This document shows, piece by piece, positions 15,615 to 24,775 of a DNA stretch of 64,000 bases. The first letter of the stretch is position 1. Every line of letters starts with the position of its first letter. Origin of the DNA: Paenibacillus mellifer (GTDB lineage Bacteria; Bacillota; Bacilli; Paenibacillales; Paenibacillaceae); assembly GCF_023195895.1 (NCBI RefSeq), contig NZ_JALPRK010000005.1, positions 186,001 to 250,000 on the forward strand. The letters run 5' to 3'. A program made the position numbers and the translations under genes. Under the pieces are notes generated by a model, which was given only the letters and a program-made list of their open reading frames with translations, ran no database searches and was not told where the DNA came from.

Positions 15615-17788
15615 ACAAATGGAGACGATTGTTTCAATTCGAGCTTCGCATGCTGTTCGGAAACCGGTGGCTGCTGGGTTTGCCGATCGTGTTCGGCCTG
15701 CTCGTGTTCTGGAATCTTGAACGGCTGCCAGGACGTGAAATTTTGTTTTTTCAACGTTCGTACACCAGCCTGACGCTGCTGCACACGATGAGCCTGGGGC
15801 TGACGATGCTCCTTGGCGTGATGACAATCCGCCGAGACATTCGCCGTACCTCCTATGAATGGAATGCGGCGCTGCCGGTGTCCTATATGTCCAGGATTTC
15901 AGCGAAATATACGGCAGCAGTACTGTATTTTACGATATTTTCGGTGCTGGCCGGAGCCGCGTTCGCCTGGAACTCTGCGAGGATGGACGTAGCGTTTTCA
16001 ATCACCCGGGAATTTGCGGTTTATTATCTGCTAACCTTCGAGGTTTCCTATCTGGTGACCTTGGCGCTGGCGATGCTGCTCGCCATTTGTATCGCCAATC
16101 GGGCCGTCTATTTGATTGCATTTTGCGCCTGGATGTTTGGAACGTTCTTTCTGGATATGTTCCTGCTCGATCGCAACAAGTGGTATGTGCTGCGCACGTT
16201 TCATTTAAATCAACTGTTCGTGACTGGGGATGCCGATGCTGAAACGTGGGGGATCCGGCTGATCGCGGATGAGTTAGCCGCTTCCCGTTGGTTCGTGTTG
16301 GCATTTGCTTTGCTGTTGCTAACGGCCGGCGTGCTCCTGCTCAACCGGATCCGCCCAACTGCCTTTCGGCGAAGTAACTGGGTGGCCGGGGGCTTGGCCT
16401 TGGTGTTAGCGGTCGGTGCCTTCGTTCCCTATCTCTCCATTTGGGGTGAACGTTATGCCGAATTGCATGCGAAGCTTAGCGACCCTGGGGTCAAGACCGT
16501 AGAGGCACTCCGAGATCATCAAGTCGAAACGTTTCAGATCGAGCGGTATGATATCAACCTGCAACGGGAGCCGGATGATCGCTTGAAAATCAAGGCGGCG
16601 CTGGATATTCCGGCAGGCCAGTTAACGGGACGCAGCGAGCTATTGTTCACGCTTAATCGTACGTTCCAGGTGAACCGGTTAACGGTGTCGGGTTCTCCCG
16701 TCAAGTTCTCTCATGAAGGGGAGAGGCTTACGGTTCCATTGACCGCTCCTTTAAACGCAGACAAGACGGTCCAAGTCGAAATGGAATATGCCGGTAAAGT
16801 CATGGATTATGTAGCCCAGAATTATACCGAAGGTTCGTATCTGGCTTTCGTTAAGGGGGAGAACGTCCTCCTGCCCGGCTATATGGCATGGTATCCACTG
16901 CCGGGGGATTTTCCGGTTTATATGAAGAACAGCGGCGGGAGCGACTCTTTGCAGGCAGCGGTTGATTTTGGCGGCTGGCACCTTCCGACCTCCCAATTCC
17001 GGATCTCCACGTCCGGGTTCGCTTCTAAGGTATACGGAAACCTGGAACATATGGAACAGACCGGCGAAGGGCAGGTGTTTGAAGGCAAGTCTGCTGCAGT
17101 CATCCGCTTTTACAGTGGGGAGTTTGAAGAAGTGAGCAACCCGAAGCTGCCGGTTCGCCTCGTGACTACGCCCTACGACGTCAAAACGGCCGAAAAGTTG
17201 TTGGAAGCATGGGCCGGGGAGTACGTATATTTTGCCGGATGGGTCAACCATTTGGATCCTAAACTGGATCAAGTACTGATGCTGTCGATGAACAACAACC
17301 ACTCCTTCGACATAGAGAATAAAACCTATTACTTGATCTGGTTGGTGAGCGAAGTGGATTACTTCGCAGACCAACTGATGAACTCGATGCTGCTCGGTAC
17401 GAACGAAGGGGAAATGAACATTCTGAAGGCATCCGAGGATGTGCGTCCGCAGCTTCGCGCCTTGATGTGGTATATGTATTACCGAGAGTATAAAGGGTAT
17501 ACCGCCGATGATTTGAAGCAAGGTTCTGGGGGCGGCCTGTTGTACAACTTGTTTGAGCCTTCGGAAGATGCCGATCCGGATCACGTGGGATTGCGGATGG
17601 CGGCACAAGTAGCCGGGGCGCTGGATGAAGGGAAGAACAAACAGGTGAAAGAGGTGTTAAACCATTTCTATGCGCTTGGATTGGAAATCCCTAATCAAGT
17701 CGACGCAGAGGGCGGACCTAGACCGATTCCGTATGCCGAATGGGAACAGGAATGGAAGCGGGTGATGCATGATGCAGATGCGAACTGA
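15611..17788 (+). CDS. ABC-2 permease fused to an M1-peptidase-like domain lacking HExxH
   Basis: 725-residue fusion. Residues 1 to about 275 hold roughly six membrane helices of an ABC-2 permease; from about residue 280 an extracytoplasmic region resembles the M1 aminopeptidase fold (beta-rich N-terminal part with ERYDINLQREPDDRLKIKAA and YMAWYPLPGD, then a helical part). M1 enzymes need HExxH plus a downstream Glu; in the corresponding stretch (about residues 555-590, TYYLIWLVSEVDYFADQ) no such motif exists, and I find none elsewhere. It is therefore read as a pseudo-peptidase, possibly a binding domain. Overlaps the ATPase gene by 4 bases and the next permease by 20. Confidence 0.75.
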   Translation: MNKWRRLFQFELRMLFGNRWLLGLPIVFGLLVFWNLERLPGREILFFQRSYTSLTLLHTMSLGLTMLLGVMTIRRDIRRTSYEWNAALPVSYMSRISAKYTAAVLYFTIFSVLAGAAFAWNSARMDVAFSITREFAVYYLLTFEVSYLVTLALAMLLAICIANRAVYLIAFCAWMFGTFFLDMFLLDRNKWYVLRTFHLNQLFVTGDADAETWGIRLIADELAASRWFVLAFALLLLTAGVLLLNRIRPTAFRRSNWVAGGLALVLAVGAFVPYLSIWGERYAELHAKLSDPGVKTVEALRDHQVETFQIERYDINLQREPDDRLKIKAALDIPAGQLTGRSELLFTLNRTFQVNRLTVSGSPVKFSHEGERLTVPLTAPLNADKTVQVEMEYAGKVMDYVAQNYTEGSYLAFVKGENVLLPGYMAWYPLPGDFPVYMKNSGGSDSLQAAVDFGGWHLPTSQFRISTSGFASKVYGNLEHMEQTGEGQVFEGKSAAVIRFYSGEFEEVSNPKLPVRLVTTPYDVKTAEKLLEAWAGEYVYFAGWVNHLDPKLDQVLMLSMNNNHSFDIENKTYYLIWLVSEVDYFADQLMNSMLLGTNEGEMNILKASEDVRPQLRALMWYMYYREYKGYTADDLKQGSGGGLLYNLFEPSEDADPDHVGLRMAAQVAGALDEGKNKQVKEVLNHFYALGLEIPNQVDAEGGPRPIPYAEWEQEWKRVMHDADAN

Positions 17789-18503
17789 TGCACGAAGCTG
17801 GCTACGCGGACTGACCTTGGAGCTAAAAGTACAGAAACAACCGATGGCGTGGCTGGCACTGCTGCTGTTCGTCGTCTATATTCTCAGCATCCTGCTTAGT
17901 GATCCCGGTCGACCAAGAAATGTGTATTATTTCTCGGAAATGGCCCTGTTTTCGCTGGCGATCATCATTCCCTTATTGCTGTTCCAGCGGGAAATTAGTG
18001 GAGGCGGCATGGAGGTCATCGCCACGTATCCCGTTTCATTAAGAATGCTGGTCTTCCGAAGATGGCTGCTAGCCATCCTGTTGACGGCGGGATTAGGGAT
18101 GATCCTAATGTCGGTATATGCCTGGCATTTTGGGGGGATATGGACGGCTCAATATCCGTGGAACGGCGCCGAGGTGAACCCTAAAGCTAAGATGACTGCT
18201 GGCTCGCTGATTCTTCAGAACCTTCCGGCTTACGTGTTGTTGATCTCCTTAAGTACCACCGGAGTTATTGCGTTTCGCCGAATTTATGGAGGATTAGTGC
18301 TCGGCTTTGCCGTTTGGGTGCTCGATACGATGAGCTCGGGAGAATGGTTGGGGCGGTGGACCTTATACGCAAGTTATTTGAAAAAAACGTATTCCTTTCC
18401 ACACAATCGGATCGGCCTGTTGGTCGCGTCGATGATTTTGCTTATTTTGGCCGTCTGGTTATTTGGGAAGAGGGAACGTTGGATCAGCGTAGAAGAGGAA
18501 TAA
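17769..18503 (+). CDS. ABC-2 type permease subunit
   Basis: 244-residue membrane protein with about six helices and no recognisable enzymatic domain; the QREISGGGMEVIATYPVS segment before helix 3 and the C-terminal KRERWISVEEE tail are typical of ABC-2 permeases. Three closely spaced ATGs (17769, 17772, 17778) could start it; GGGTGAT precedes the first. Overlaps the preceding permease gene by 20 bases and is followed after 27 bases by the ECF sigma gene. Likely forms the channel with the permease at 15611 and the ATPase at 14724. Confidence 0.8.
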   Translation: MMQMRTDARSWLRGLTLELKVQKQPMAWLALLLFVVYILSILLSDPGRPRNVYYFSEMALFSLAIIIPLLLFQREISGGGMEVIATYPVSLRMLVFRRWLLAILLTAGLGMILMSVYAWHFGGIWTAQYPWNGAEVNPKAKMTAGSLILQNLPAYVLLISLSTTGVIAFRRIYGGLVLGFAVWVLDTMSSGEWLGRWTLYASYLKKTYSFPHNRIGLLVASMILLILAVWLFGKRERWISVEEE

Positions 18504-18530
18504 GAGAAGTGCAAAGGGGGAGGAAACTTC

Positions 18531-19154
18531 ATGATATCGGACTCGCTGCTGGCCGAGCGAATGGCCGCCGGTGACCAGGAAGCGTTCGAGCTGCTGGTCA
18601 CGAGGTACCACGGACCGCTGTTGTCCTATGTCACGAGCCAATTGAAGGATCGGGGCAAAGCGGAGGACATCGTCCAGGAAACGTTTATCCGGCTAATCCG
18701 CCATCTCAAGCGACATGGCGGGATGGAGCAGCTTCGCCCCTGGCTATATAAAGTGGCACTCAATTTATGTCGGGATTATTGGCGCAGCGCCTCTTACCGT
18801 TCGGAATATACCGGTACCGATAAGATCCCGGAGGATGCCGACCCGGCGCCAAGAGCGGAGGAATTGATCGAACGGCAGGAAACGGTGCAGCAGCTGGCCA
18901 AATCGATGACTCAGTTGCCGGAGGTCCAGCAGGAGGTAGTACGCATGCGCTTCTTCCATGACTTGAAGCTGCAGGAGATCGCCGAGTTGCTGGAGCTGCC
19001 GCTGAGCTCGGTGAAATCGCATCTGTACGGTGGATTGCGCAAGCTGAAGCGGGCGTTGGCCCGTTCGGTCGATCATCCTCATTTGGACTGGGACACCAAG
19101 AACAAAATTCGCGAAGAGGAAAGTGAGGTGCCTACTCATGGAACCATCCATTGA
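18531..19154 (+). CDS. ECF-family RNA polymerase sigma factor
   Basis: 207-residue sigma-70 family protein of the extracytoplasmic-function group. Region 2 is clear (EAFELLVTRYHGPLLSYV, then KAEDIVQETFIRLIRHL and the -10 contact region RPWLYKVALNLCRDYWR), and region 4 holds the HTH LQEIAELLELPLSSVKSHLY. Strong site AGGGGGAGG. It lies in the middle of an ABC transporter operon and overlaps the next membrane-protein gene by 17 bases. No classical zinc-finger anti-sigma follows; the adjacent membrane protein with an 85-residue cytoplasmic N-terminus is the best anti-sigma candidate. Presumably autoregulates the unit. Confidence 0.93.
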   Translation: MISDSLLAERMAAGDQEAFELLVTRYHGPLLSYVTSQLKDRGKAEDIVQETFIRLIRHLKRHGGMEQLRPWLYKVALNLCRDYWRSASYRSEYTGTDKIPEDADPAPRAEELIERQETVQQLAKSMTQLPEVQQEVVRMRFFHDLKLQEIAELLELPLSSVKSHLYGGLRKLKRALARSVDHPHLDWDTKNKIREEESEVPTHGTIH

Positions 19155-20016
19155 CAAAGAACTGGAGCGGCTGGAGCGGGAGTTGCGTGAGCCGCTGCGG
19201 CAAGCGCTGCAACCGGGTCCAACCCCGTTGGAAACCGCGGCGTTAATCGAAGCATTGCAGCCGGAGTTCGCCGCCCTGCAGGCACAAAATGCTGCCGCAT
19301 CCCTTGATTTTAACGCGCGGGTCGAACCGCCGTCCTTAGGCCGGCTGCTGCGCAGCCAATTCCGCATGAATCGCCGTTCGTTGATGATGACCGGGGCGTT
19401 TGTGTTTATCATGTTGGTGTTATTGGTTGATCCGGAACAGCCAGTGTCCAATTGGCTGTTGGGGGACCGGATGCCCAACATGTTTTCAATGATCACGCCA
19501 CTCATGCTGATCGCTTCGATGCTGTACAGCTATCGCACCTGGGACCGGGGGATGCGCGCGATCGAGAGCGTTACGCCTTATCCGCCGGCGCTGGTCATCT
19601 ACAGCCGTATGCTGATGGTCATGGCGTTGGTGGTTGGTTGGGCGCTGGTTAGCTCTTTTGCGGTGAGCATCCGCGTGGCGTCTGCCGGAGAAGCTGGGTT
19701 GCCGTTCATTCCTTTCTTGCTGGAATGGTTGGGGATTTCCTTGCTCACCGGAGGGGCGGCGATGTACGCCTTGTTTCGTTACGGTCATCAAGCGGGGATG
19801 TTGTTCGCGGGAGGCGTCTACGCTCTTTGGCTGCTCCTTATCGACCAGACCTCGGCGATCAGCTTAAACGCTGAGACGGGGGCTGGGTTGGGAGTAGGCG
19901 CAGGGATCGCGATGAACGTAGGTTTCCTGCTGGTTGGCGCCCTCCTGCTGTTCCGTTCGTATATCCGCAGCCGGAACCTGCAGACAGGCGGTGCGCAGGG
20001 CGGTGCGCAGCCATGA
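19138..20016 (+). CDS. Six-helix membrane protein with cytoplasmic N-terminus, possible anti-sigma or permease
   Basis: 292 residues: an acidic/helical soluble N-terminus of about 85 residues (LERLERELREPLRQALQ), then about six hydrophobic helices. No domain that I recognise with certainty. Its place between an ECF sigma gene (17-bp overlap) and an ABC ATPase (4-bp overlap, ATGA) allows two roles: membrane anchor holding the sigma factor, or permease of the ATPase encoded next; it might do both. Start ATG 19138 with AGTGAGGTG; a GTG at 19123 is the alternative. Confidence 0.7.
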   Translation: MEPSIDKELERLERELREPLRQALQPGPTPLETAALIEALQPEFAALQAQNAAASLDFNARVEPPSLGRLLRSQFRMNRRSLMMTGAFVFIMLVLLVDPEQPVSNWLLGDRMPNMFSMITPLMLIASMLYSYRTWDRGMRAIESVTPYPPALVIYSRMLMVMALVVGWALVSSFAVSIRVASAGEAGLPFIPFLLEWLGISLLTGGAAMYALFRYGHQAGMLFAGGVYALWLLLIDQTSAISLNAETGAGLGVGAGIAMNVGFLLVGALLLFRSYIRSRNLQTGGAQGGAQP

Positions 20017-20861
20017 TTCGCATCGAGGGGCTGCGAGAGCGCCCTGCCGGCGGATTTATCCTGCAAATTGACCGGCTGCAATTGAAGCCGGGGTTAACCC
20101 TGCTCGTTGGGGTCAACGGAGCGGGAAAAACCACTTTGCTAGAGCTGCTGGCGACGGTAAACCTGCCGCACAAGGGAGAAATCCTCTACCAAGAGAAGTC
20201 GGCCCAGTCGGATTTGCCGCTAGTGCGCAGCCAGATCGGTTATGTGCCTTCAGAAATCGAGCTGTACGAAAACATGACTCCATATAAACTGCTTCTGTAC
20301 TTGTCTGAGCTGAAGGGGGTATTCGATTCGGAGCGGACCGGCGAGCTGCTTCGTGATTTTCGACTGGAGACTTACAGTCACACGAAGATCAAGCGGTTGT
20401 CTGGGGGCGTGCAGCGGCGGGTCACTTTGGCTCAGTCATTGCTGGCCGCCCCGAGATTTCTGTTCCTCGACGAACCGTTGAACGGCATGGATACCGGAGA
20501 GCGGAAGCTGGCGATCGCCTACCTGAATCGATATGCGGAAGGGCGGACCGTGATTGCGGCGGTACATGAGCTGAGCGAATGGGAGGAGGCGGCCGATCAT
20601 GTACTGTGGCTGGATCAGGGAAAAGTACGTTTTTACGGCGGCAGAACGTCCTGGTTGGCGGATCTGCCCTGCCCGCTCTGGGAGGGCGAACTTACGCGAG
20701 AGCAATTCGACCTCTGTCCGGAGGCGGGCCTGATCGAGTTTCGGGAAACATCGGGTGGTATTTATGTCAAGCTGGTGGGGGAGAATCCCCCTTTTCCGGG
20801 ACTCAAAGCGTGCAAGCCCACGTTTGGGGAAGCGTATTTTATCCGCAAATATCAGCCGTAG
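20013..20861 (+). CDS. ABC transporter ATPase, last gene of the ECF/ABC unit
   Basis: 282-residue ATPase. Walker A GVNGAGKTT near residue 32, signature LSGGVQRR, Walker B FLFLDEPLNGMD and a C-terminal extension. It is diverged from the ATPase at 14724 and starts inside the stop of the preceding membrane protein. It ends the unit; no clear terminator follows, only two inverted repeats before metY. Likely partners the membrane protein at 19138. Confidence 0.9.
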   Translation: MIRIEGLRERPAGGFILQIDRLQLKPGLTLLVGVNGAGKTTLLELLATVNLPHKGEILYQEKSAQSDLPLVRSQIGYVPSEIELYENMTPYKLLLYLSELKGVFDSERTGELLRDFRLETYSHTKIKRLSGGVQRRVTLAQSLLAAPRFLFLDEPLNGMDTGERKLAIAYLNRYAEGRTVIAAVHELSEWEEAADHVLWLDQGKVRFYGGRTSWLADLPCPLWEGELTREQFDLCPEAGLIEFRETSGGIYVKLVGENPPFPGLKACKPTFGEAYFIRKYQP

Positions 20862-20872
20862 AGCTCAAACTG

Positions 20873-20939
20873 GATAATTCATATAAAAATTATCGGATTT
20901 CCTATTTTCAAATTCCATGAGATGTGAGAGAATAGGAAA
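20873..20939. promoter_or_regulatory. Two inverted repeats upstream of metY
   Basis: GATAATT (20873-20879) with AATTATC (20888-20894), and TTTCCTATT (20898-20906) with AATAGGAAA (20931-20939, perfect 9-bp arms, 24-bp loop). They occupy the whole interval between the ABC unit and metY and may be operators of sulfur control or structured leader RNA. No S-box core was found. Confidence 0.4.
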
Positions 20940-20954
20940 AAAACTCTGTACTGA

Positions 20955-22280
<1,326 letters not shown>

Positions 22281-22296
22281 TCCGTTATTTTACAGA

Positions 22297-22348
22297 AGCC
22301 GCTGTATCGGGAGTACGGTATTAATCGTCCCGGTCAGCGGTTTTTTTT
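22297..22348 (+). terminator. Terminator after metY
   Basis: CCGCTG (22299-22304) with CAGCGG (22335-22340), inner TCGGGA/TCCCGG pairing, then eight T. Confidence 0.85.
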
Positions 22349-22463
22349 GCGCGTGGATGGGGTTTTCGCCGGAATCGGCTGGAATCACACTAAAATGTTG
22401 TACTAAATGCAACTTTCGAGGCTAGAGGGAGCTTAAACGGGTTTAAGAGCTTTCAACCGGGTG

Positions 22464-22492
22464 TTTACACGGCGGGAGAATTGGCATAAAAT
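22464..22492 (+). promoter_or_regulatory. Sigma-A promoter of metal ATPase leader
   Basis: TTTACA (22464-22469), 17-bp spacer, TAAAAT (22487-22492). The start of transcription would be near 22499, 160 bases before the ATPase start codon. Confidence 0.65.
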
Positions 22493-22533
22493 ATAAGTAA
22501 AGTTTCACTCAACCAAAATTATTGTCCTAATAC

Positions 22534-22552
22534 AAAAATGATTATCGTTCTC
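22534..22552. promoter_or_regulatory. Fur-type box 1
   Basis: AAAAATGATTATCGTTCTC matches the 19-bp Fur consensus at 14 of 19 positions. It is about 35-55 bases downstream of the predicted start site. Confidence 0.55.
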
Positions 22553-22559
22553 AATTGTG

Positions 22560-22588
22560 AGCTGCTCCGGGATTTTCCCGGGGCAGCT
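22560..22588 (+). terminator. Hairpin between two Fur-type boxes (attenuator or terminator)
   Basis: 13-bp stem AGCTGCTCCGGGA / TCCCGGGGCAGCT with a TTT loop; a T-run follows only after seven bases (to 22600). It would end a leader RNA of roughly 100 nt or fold as a leader structure. Confidence 0.5.
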
Positions 22589-22608
22589 TGCGCCATTTTT
22601 AGGGGGTT

Positions 22609-22627
22609 AACAATAATTTTCATTCTC
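22609..22627. promoter_or_regulatory. Fur-type box 2
   Basis: AACAATAATTTTCATTCTC, 13 of 19 matches to the Fur consensus and clearly similar to box 1, 75 bp away and 32 bases before the start codon. Confidence 0.5.
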
Positions 22628-22658
22628 AGCGCAAGTCACTTATAAGGAGGAGATCGCT

Positions 22659-24605
22659 TTGGAAGCTGTGCATAGAAGAACGATACAAGAGGCGCAAAAA
22701 ACTGCGAATCAACCTAACCCAGGCAGAAAACGCCGGTTCGATTGGCTACGTCTCTTACGCCATCAGGAGATGTTGCTCGCGTTAAGCAGCGGCGGGTTGA
22801 TGTTGGCCGCTTGGGTCTGGGGGATGCAAGGGGCGATGCCATGGGTATCCATGGCGCTTTATATTGCCGCCTATGCGGTCGGGGGATATGTGAAGGCACG
22901 GGAAGGTCTGATCACGTTAGTGAAAGAGCGGGATTTGGACGTTAATCTGTTGATGATCGCTGCAGCCCTAGGCGCGGCTTCGATCGGTTACTGGTACGAA
23001 GGGGCGATGCTGATCTTTATCTTCGCTTTGAGCGGCGCTTTGGAATCGTTCGCCAGCGATCGTAGCCGTAAGGACATCTCCGCGCTAATCGCGATGAAAC
23101 CGGAAACCGCGTTACGTGTCGGCGGAGACGGGATGGAGGAGGTCCCCGTGGAGGCACTGGCCGTCGGCGATCTGCTGCTCGTTAAACCGGGCGAGGTAAT
23201 TCCGGCGGACGGAACGATCCGGACCGGGAGCTCCGCGGTGAATCAGTCGGCGATCACCGGTGAATCGATTCCAGTTGATAAACAGCCCGGCGATGGCGTG
23301 AATGCCGGGACGCTGAACGGAGAAGGGGCGATATACGTCGAGGTGTCCAGTCCGGCGGAAGGCACCTTGTTCTCCAAGATCATCACCCTTGTGGAGCAGG
23401 CTCAGCAGGAGGTGCCGGGGACGCAGAGATTCATCAAACGACTCGAAGGGATTTATGCCAAAACGATCGTGGCCGCCACGCTGGCGTTAATCTTGCTCAC
23501 GCCGTGGTTGGTCGGCTGGAGCTGGTCCTTCGCCTTCTATAAGGCGATGGTATTTCTCGTCGTCGCATCGCCGTGCGCGATCGTCTCGTCGGTCATGCCG
23601 GCGATGCTCTCGGCGATGTCGAAGAGTGCCCGCAAAGGCGTGTTGTTTAAAGGCGGGGCCCATATGGATCATCTGGGCAGCATCCGGGTCGTCGCCTTCG
23701 ACAAAACCGGAACGCTGACGGAGGGCTCGCCGGTCGTGACCGGGCTCTACACCGCGGAGGGCTTTGCCCCGCGGGAGGTACTGGCTGCCTGCGCTGCGGC
23801 GGAGAGCCTGTCGGAGCATCCACTGGCTAAGGCGATCGTACGCAAGGCAGAGGCCGAAGGGGTCCCGCTTCGCGGGGCGGAGGAACTGCGGGCGCTGCCC
23901 GGCTGGGGCATCGAGGCAGAGGTGTTCGGCGCAACGTGGCGCGTGGGCAAGGTGGACGACGGTGATCCGATGTTGCCACGGCCGCTGGCCGAGCAGCTTC
24001 GCGCCTGGATCGCCGAAGGTCACACCGTGTCCGCCATTCAGCGGAACGGCGAATACGCCGGCCTGATCGCGCTCCGCGACGAGGTTCGCCCGCAGGCCAA
24101 GGCGGCCATCGACCGGCTGCACGAGATGGGGCTTTCCGTCGCGATGTTGACGGGCGACCGCAGCGTGACCGCAAACGCGCTGGCCGGAGAGATCGGCGTC
24201 GACCTCGTGTACGGCGATTTGCTCCCGCAGGAAAAGGTCGAGCACGTGAAGGCGCTTCGGGAGCGTTACGGCAGCGTCGCCATGGTCGGCGACGGGGTAA
24301 ACGACGCGCCGGCGCTGGCTGCGGCGACCGTGGGCATCGCTATGGGCGGCGGCGGCAGCGGGGCGGCGCTGGAGGTGGCGGACGTTGTGCTGATGAACGA
24401 CAGCATCGAGCGGATCGCAGAGACGATATCGCTTGCCCGGCGGGCCCGGCGGATCGTGAAGCAGAACCTGATTTTTGCCGGAGCGGTCATCTTGATGCTG
24501 ATATTAAGCAATTTTGCGGCGGGTATTCCGTTGCCGCTGGGCGTAGTAGGTCATGAGGGCAGCACGCTGTTGGTTATTCTAAACGGGTTACGACTGCTTC
24601 GGTAA
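22659..24605 (+). CDS. P1B-type metal-transporting ATPase (SPC type, PfeT/ZosA-like)
   Basis: 648-residue metal efflux ATPase. It has the TGES actuator loop, the membrane metal motif SPCAI (about residue 305), the phosphorylation motif DKTGT (Asp near 348) and the hinge VGDGVNDAPAL. There is no N-terminal CxxC metal-binding domain. The SPC motif and short N-terminus place it with P1B-4 pumps such as B. subtilis PfeT (ZosA), which exports ferrous iron and is under PerR/Fur control; the two Fur-like boxes upstream fit this. TTG start after AAGGAGGAG. Zinc or cobalt remain alternatives. Confidence 0.88.
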   Translation: MEAVHRRTIQEAQKTANQPNPGRKRRFDWLRLLRHQEMLLALSSGGLMLAAWVWGMQGAMPWVSMALYIAAYAVGGYVKAREGLITLVKERDLDVNLLMIAAALGAASIGYWYEGAMLIFIFALSGALESFASDRSRKDISALIAMKPETALRVGGDGMEEVPVEALAVGDLLLVKPGEVIPADGTIRTGSSAVNQSAITGESIPVDKQPGDGVNAGTLNGEGAIYVEVSSPAEGTLFSKIITLVEQAQQEVPGTQRFIKRLEGIYAKTIVAATLALILLTPWLVGWSWSFAFYKAMVFLVVASPCAIVSSVMPAMLSAMSKSARKGVLFKGGAHMDHLGSIRVVAFDKTGTLTEGSPVVTGLYTAEGFAPREVLAACAAAESLSEHPLAKAIVRKAEAEGVPLRGAEELRALPGWGIEAEVFGATWRVGKVDDGDPMLPRPLAEQLRAWIAEGHTVSAIQRNGEYAGLIALRDEVRPQAKAAIDRLHEMGLSVAMLTGDRSVTANALAGEIGVDLVYGDLLPQEKVEHVKALRERYGSVAMVGDGVNDAPALAAATVGIAMGGGGSGAALEVADVVLMNDSIERIAETISLARRARRIVKQNLIFAGAVILMLILSNFAAGIPLPLGVVGHEGSTLLVILNGLRLLR

Positions 24606-24683
24606 TGGCGTTCTTGCCTGGTCGGCGTAGAGCCCTTCATCATTCCTTCATTTAACCTTCACCGAACCCTTCCGTTACAAAGA

Positions 24684-24712
24684 TTGACAGGGAGCCGCCG
24701 TCTTCACATAAT
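24684..24712 (+). promoter_or_regulatory. Strong sigma-A promoter of trxB
   Basis: Perfect TTGACA (24684-24689), 17-bp spacer, CATAAT (24707-24712). Confidence 0.75.
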
Positions 24713-24722
24713 TAGAATCAAG

Positions 24723-24737
24723 CAATAATGATTCTTA
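24723..24737. promoter_or_regulatory. PerR/Fur-like box at trxB start site
   Basis: CAATAATGATTCTTA matches 10 of 14 defined positions of both the PerR box and the 7-1-7 Fur box. It covers about +4 to +18, a repressor position. Confidence 0.4.
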
Positions 24738-24775
24738 TTTTATTCGGATAAGTCCATTTGAAGGGGTTTGAGGAT

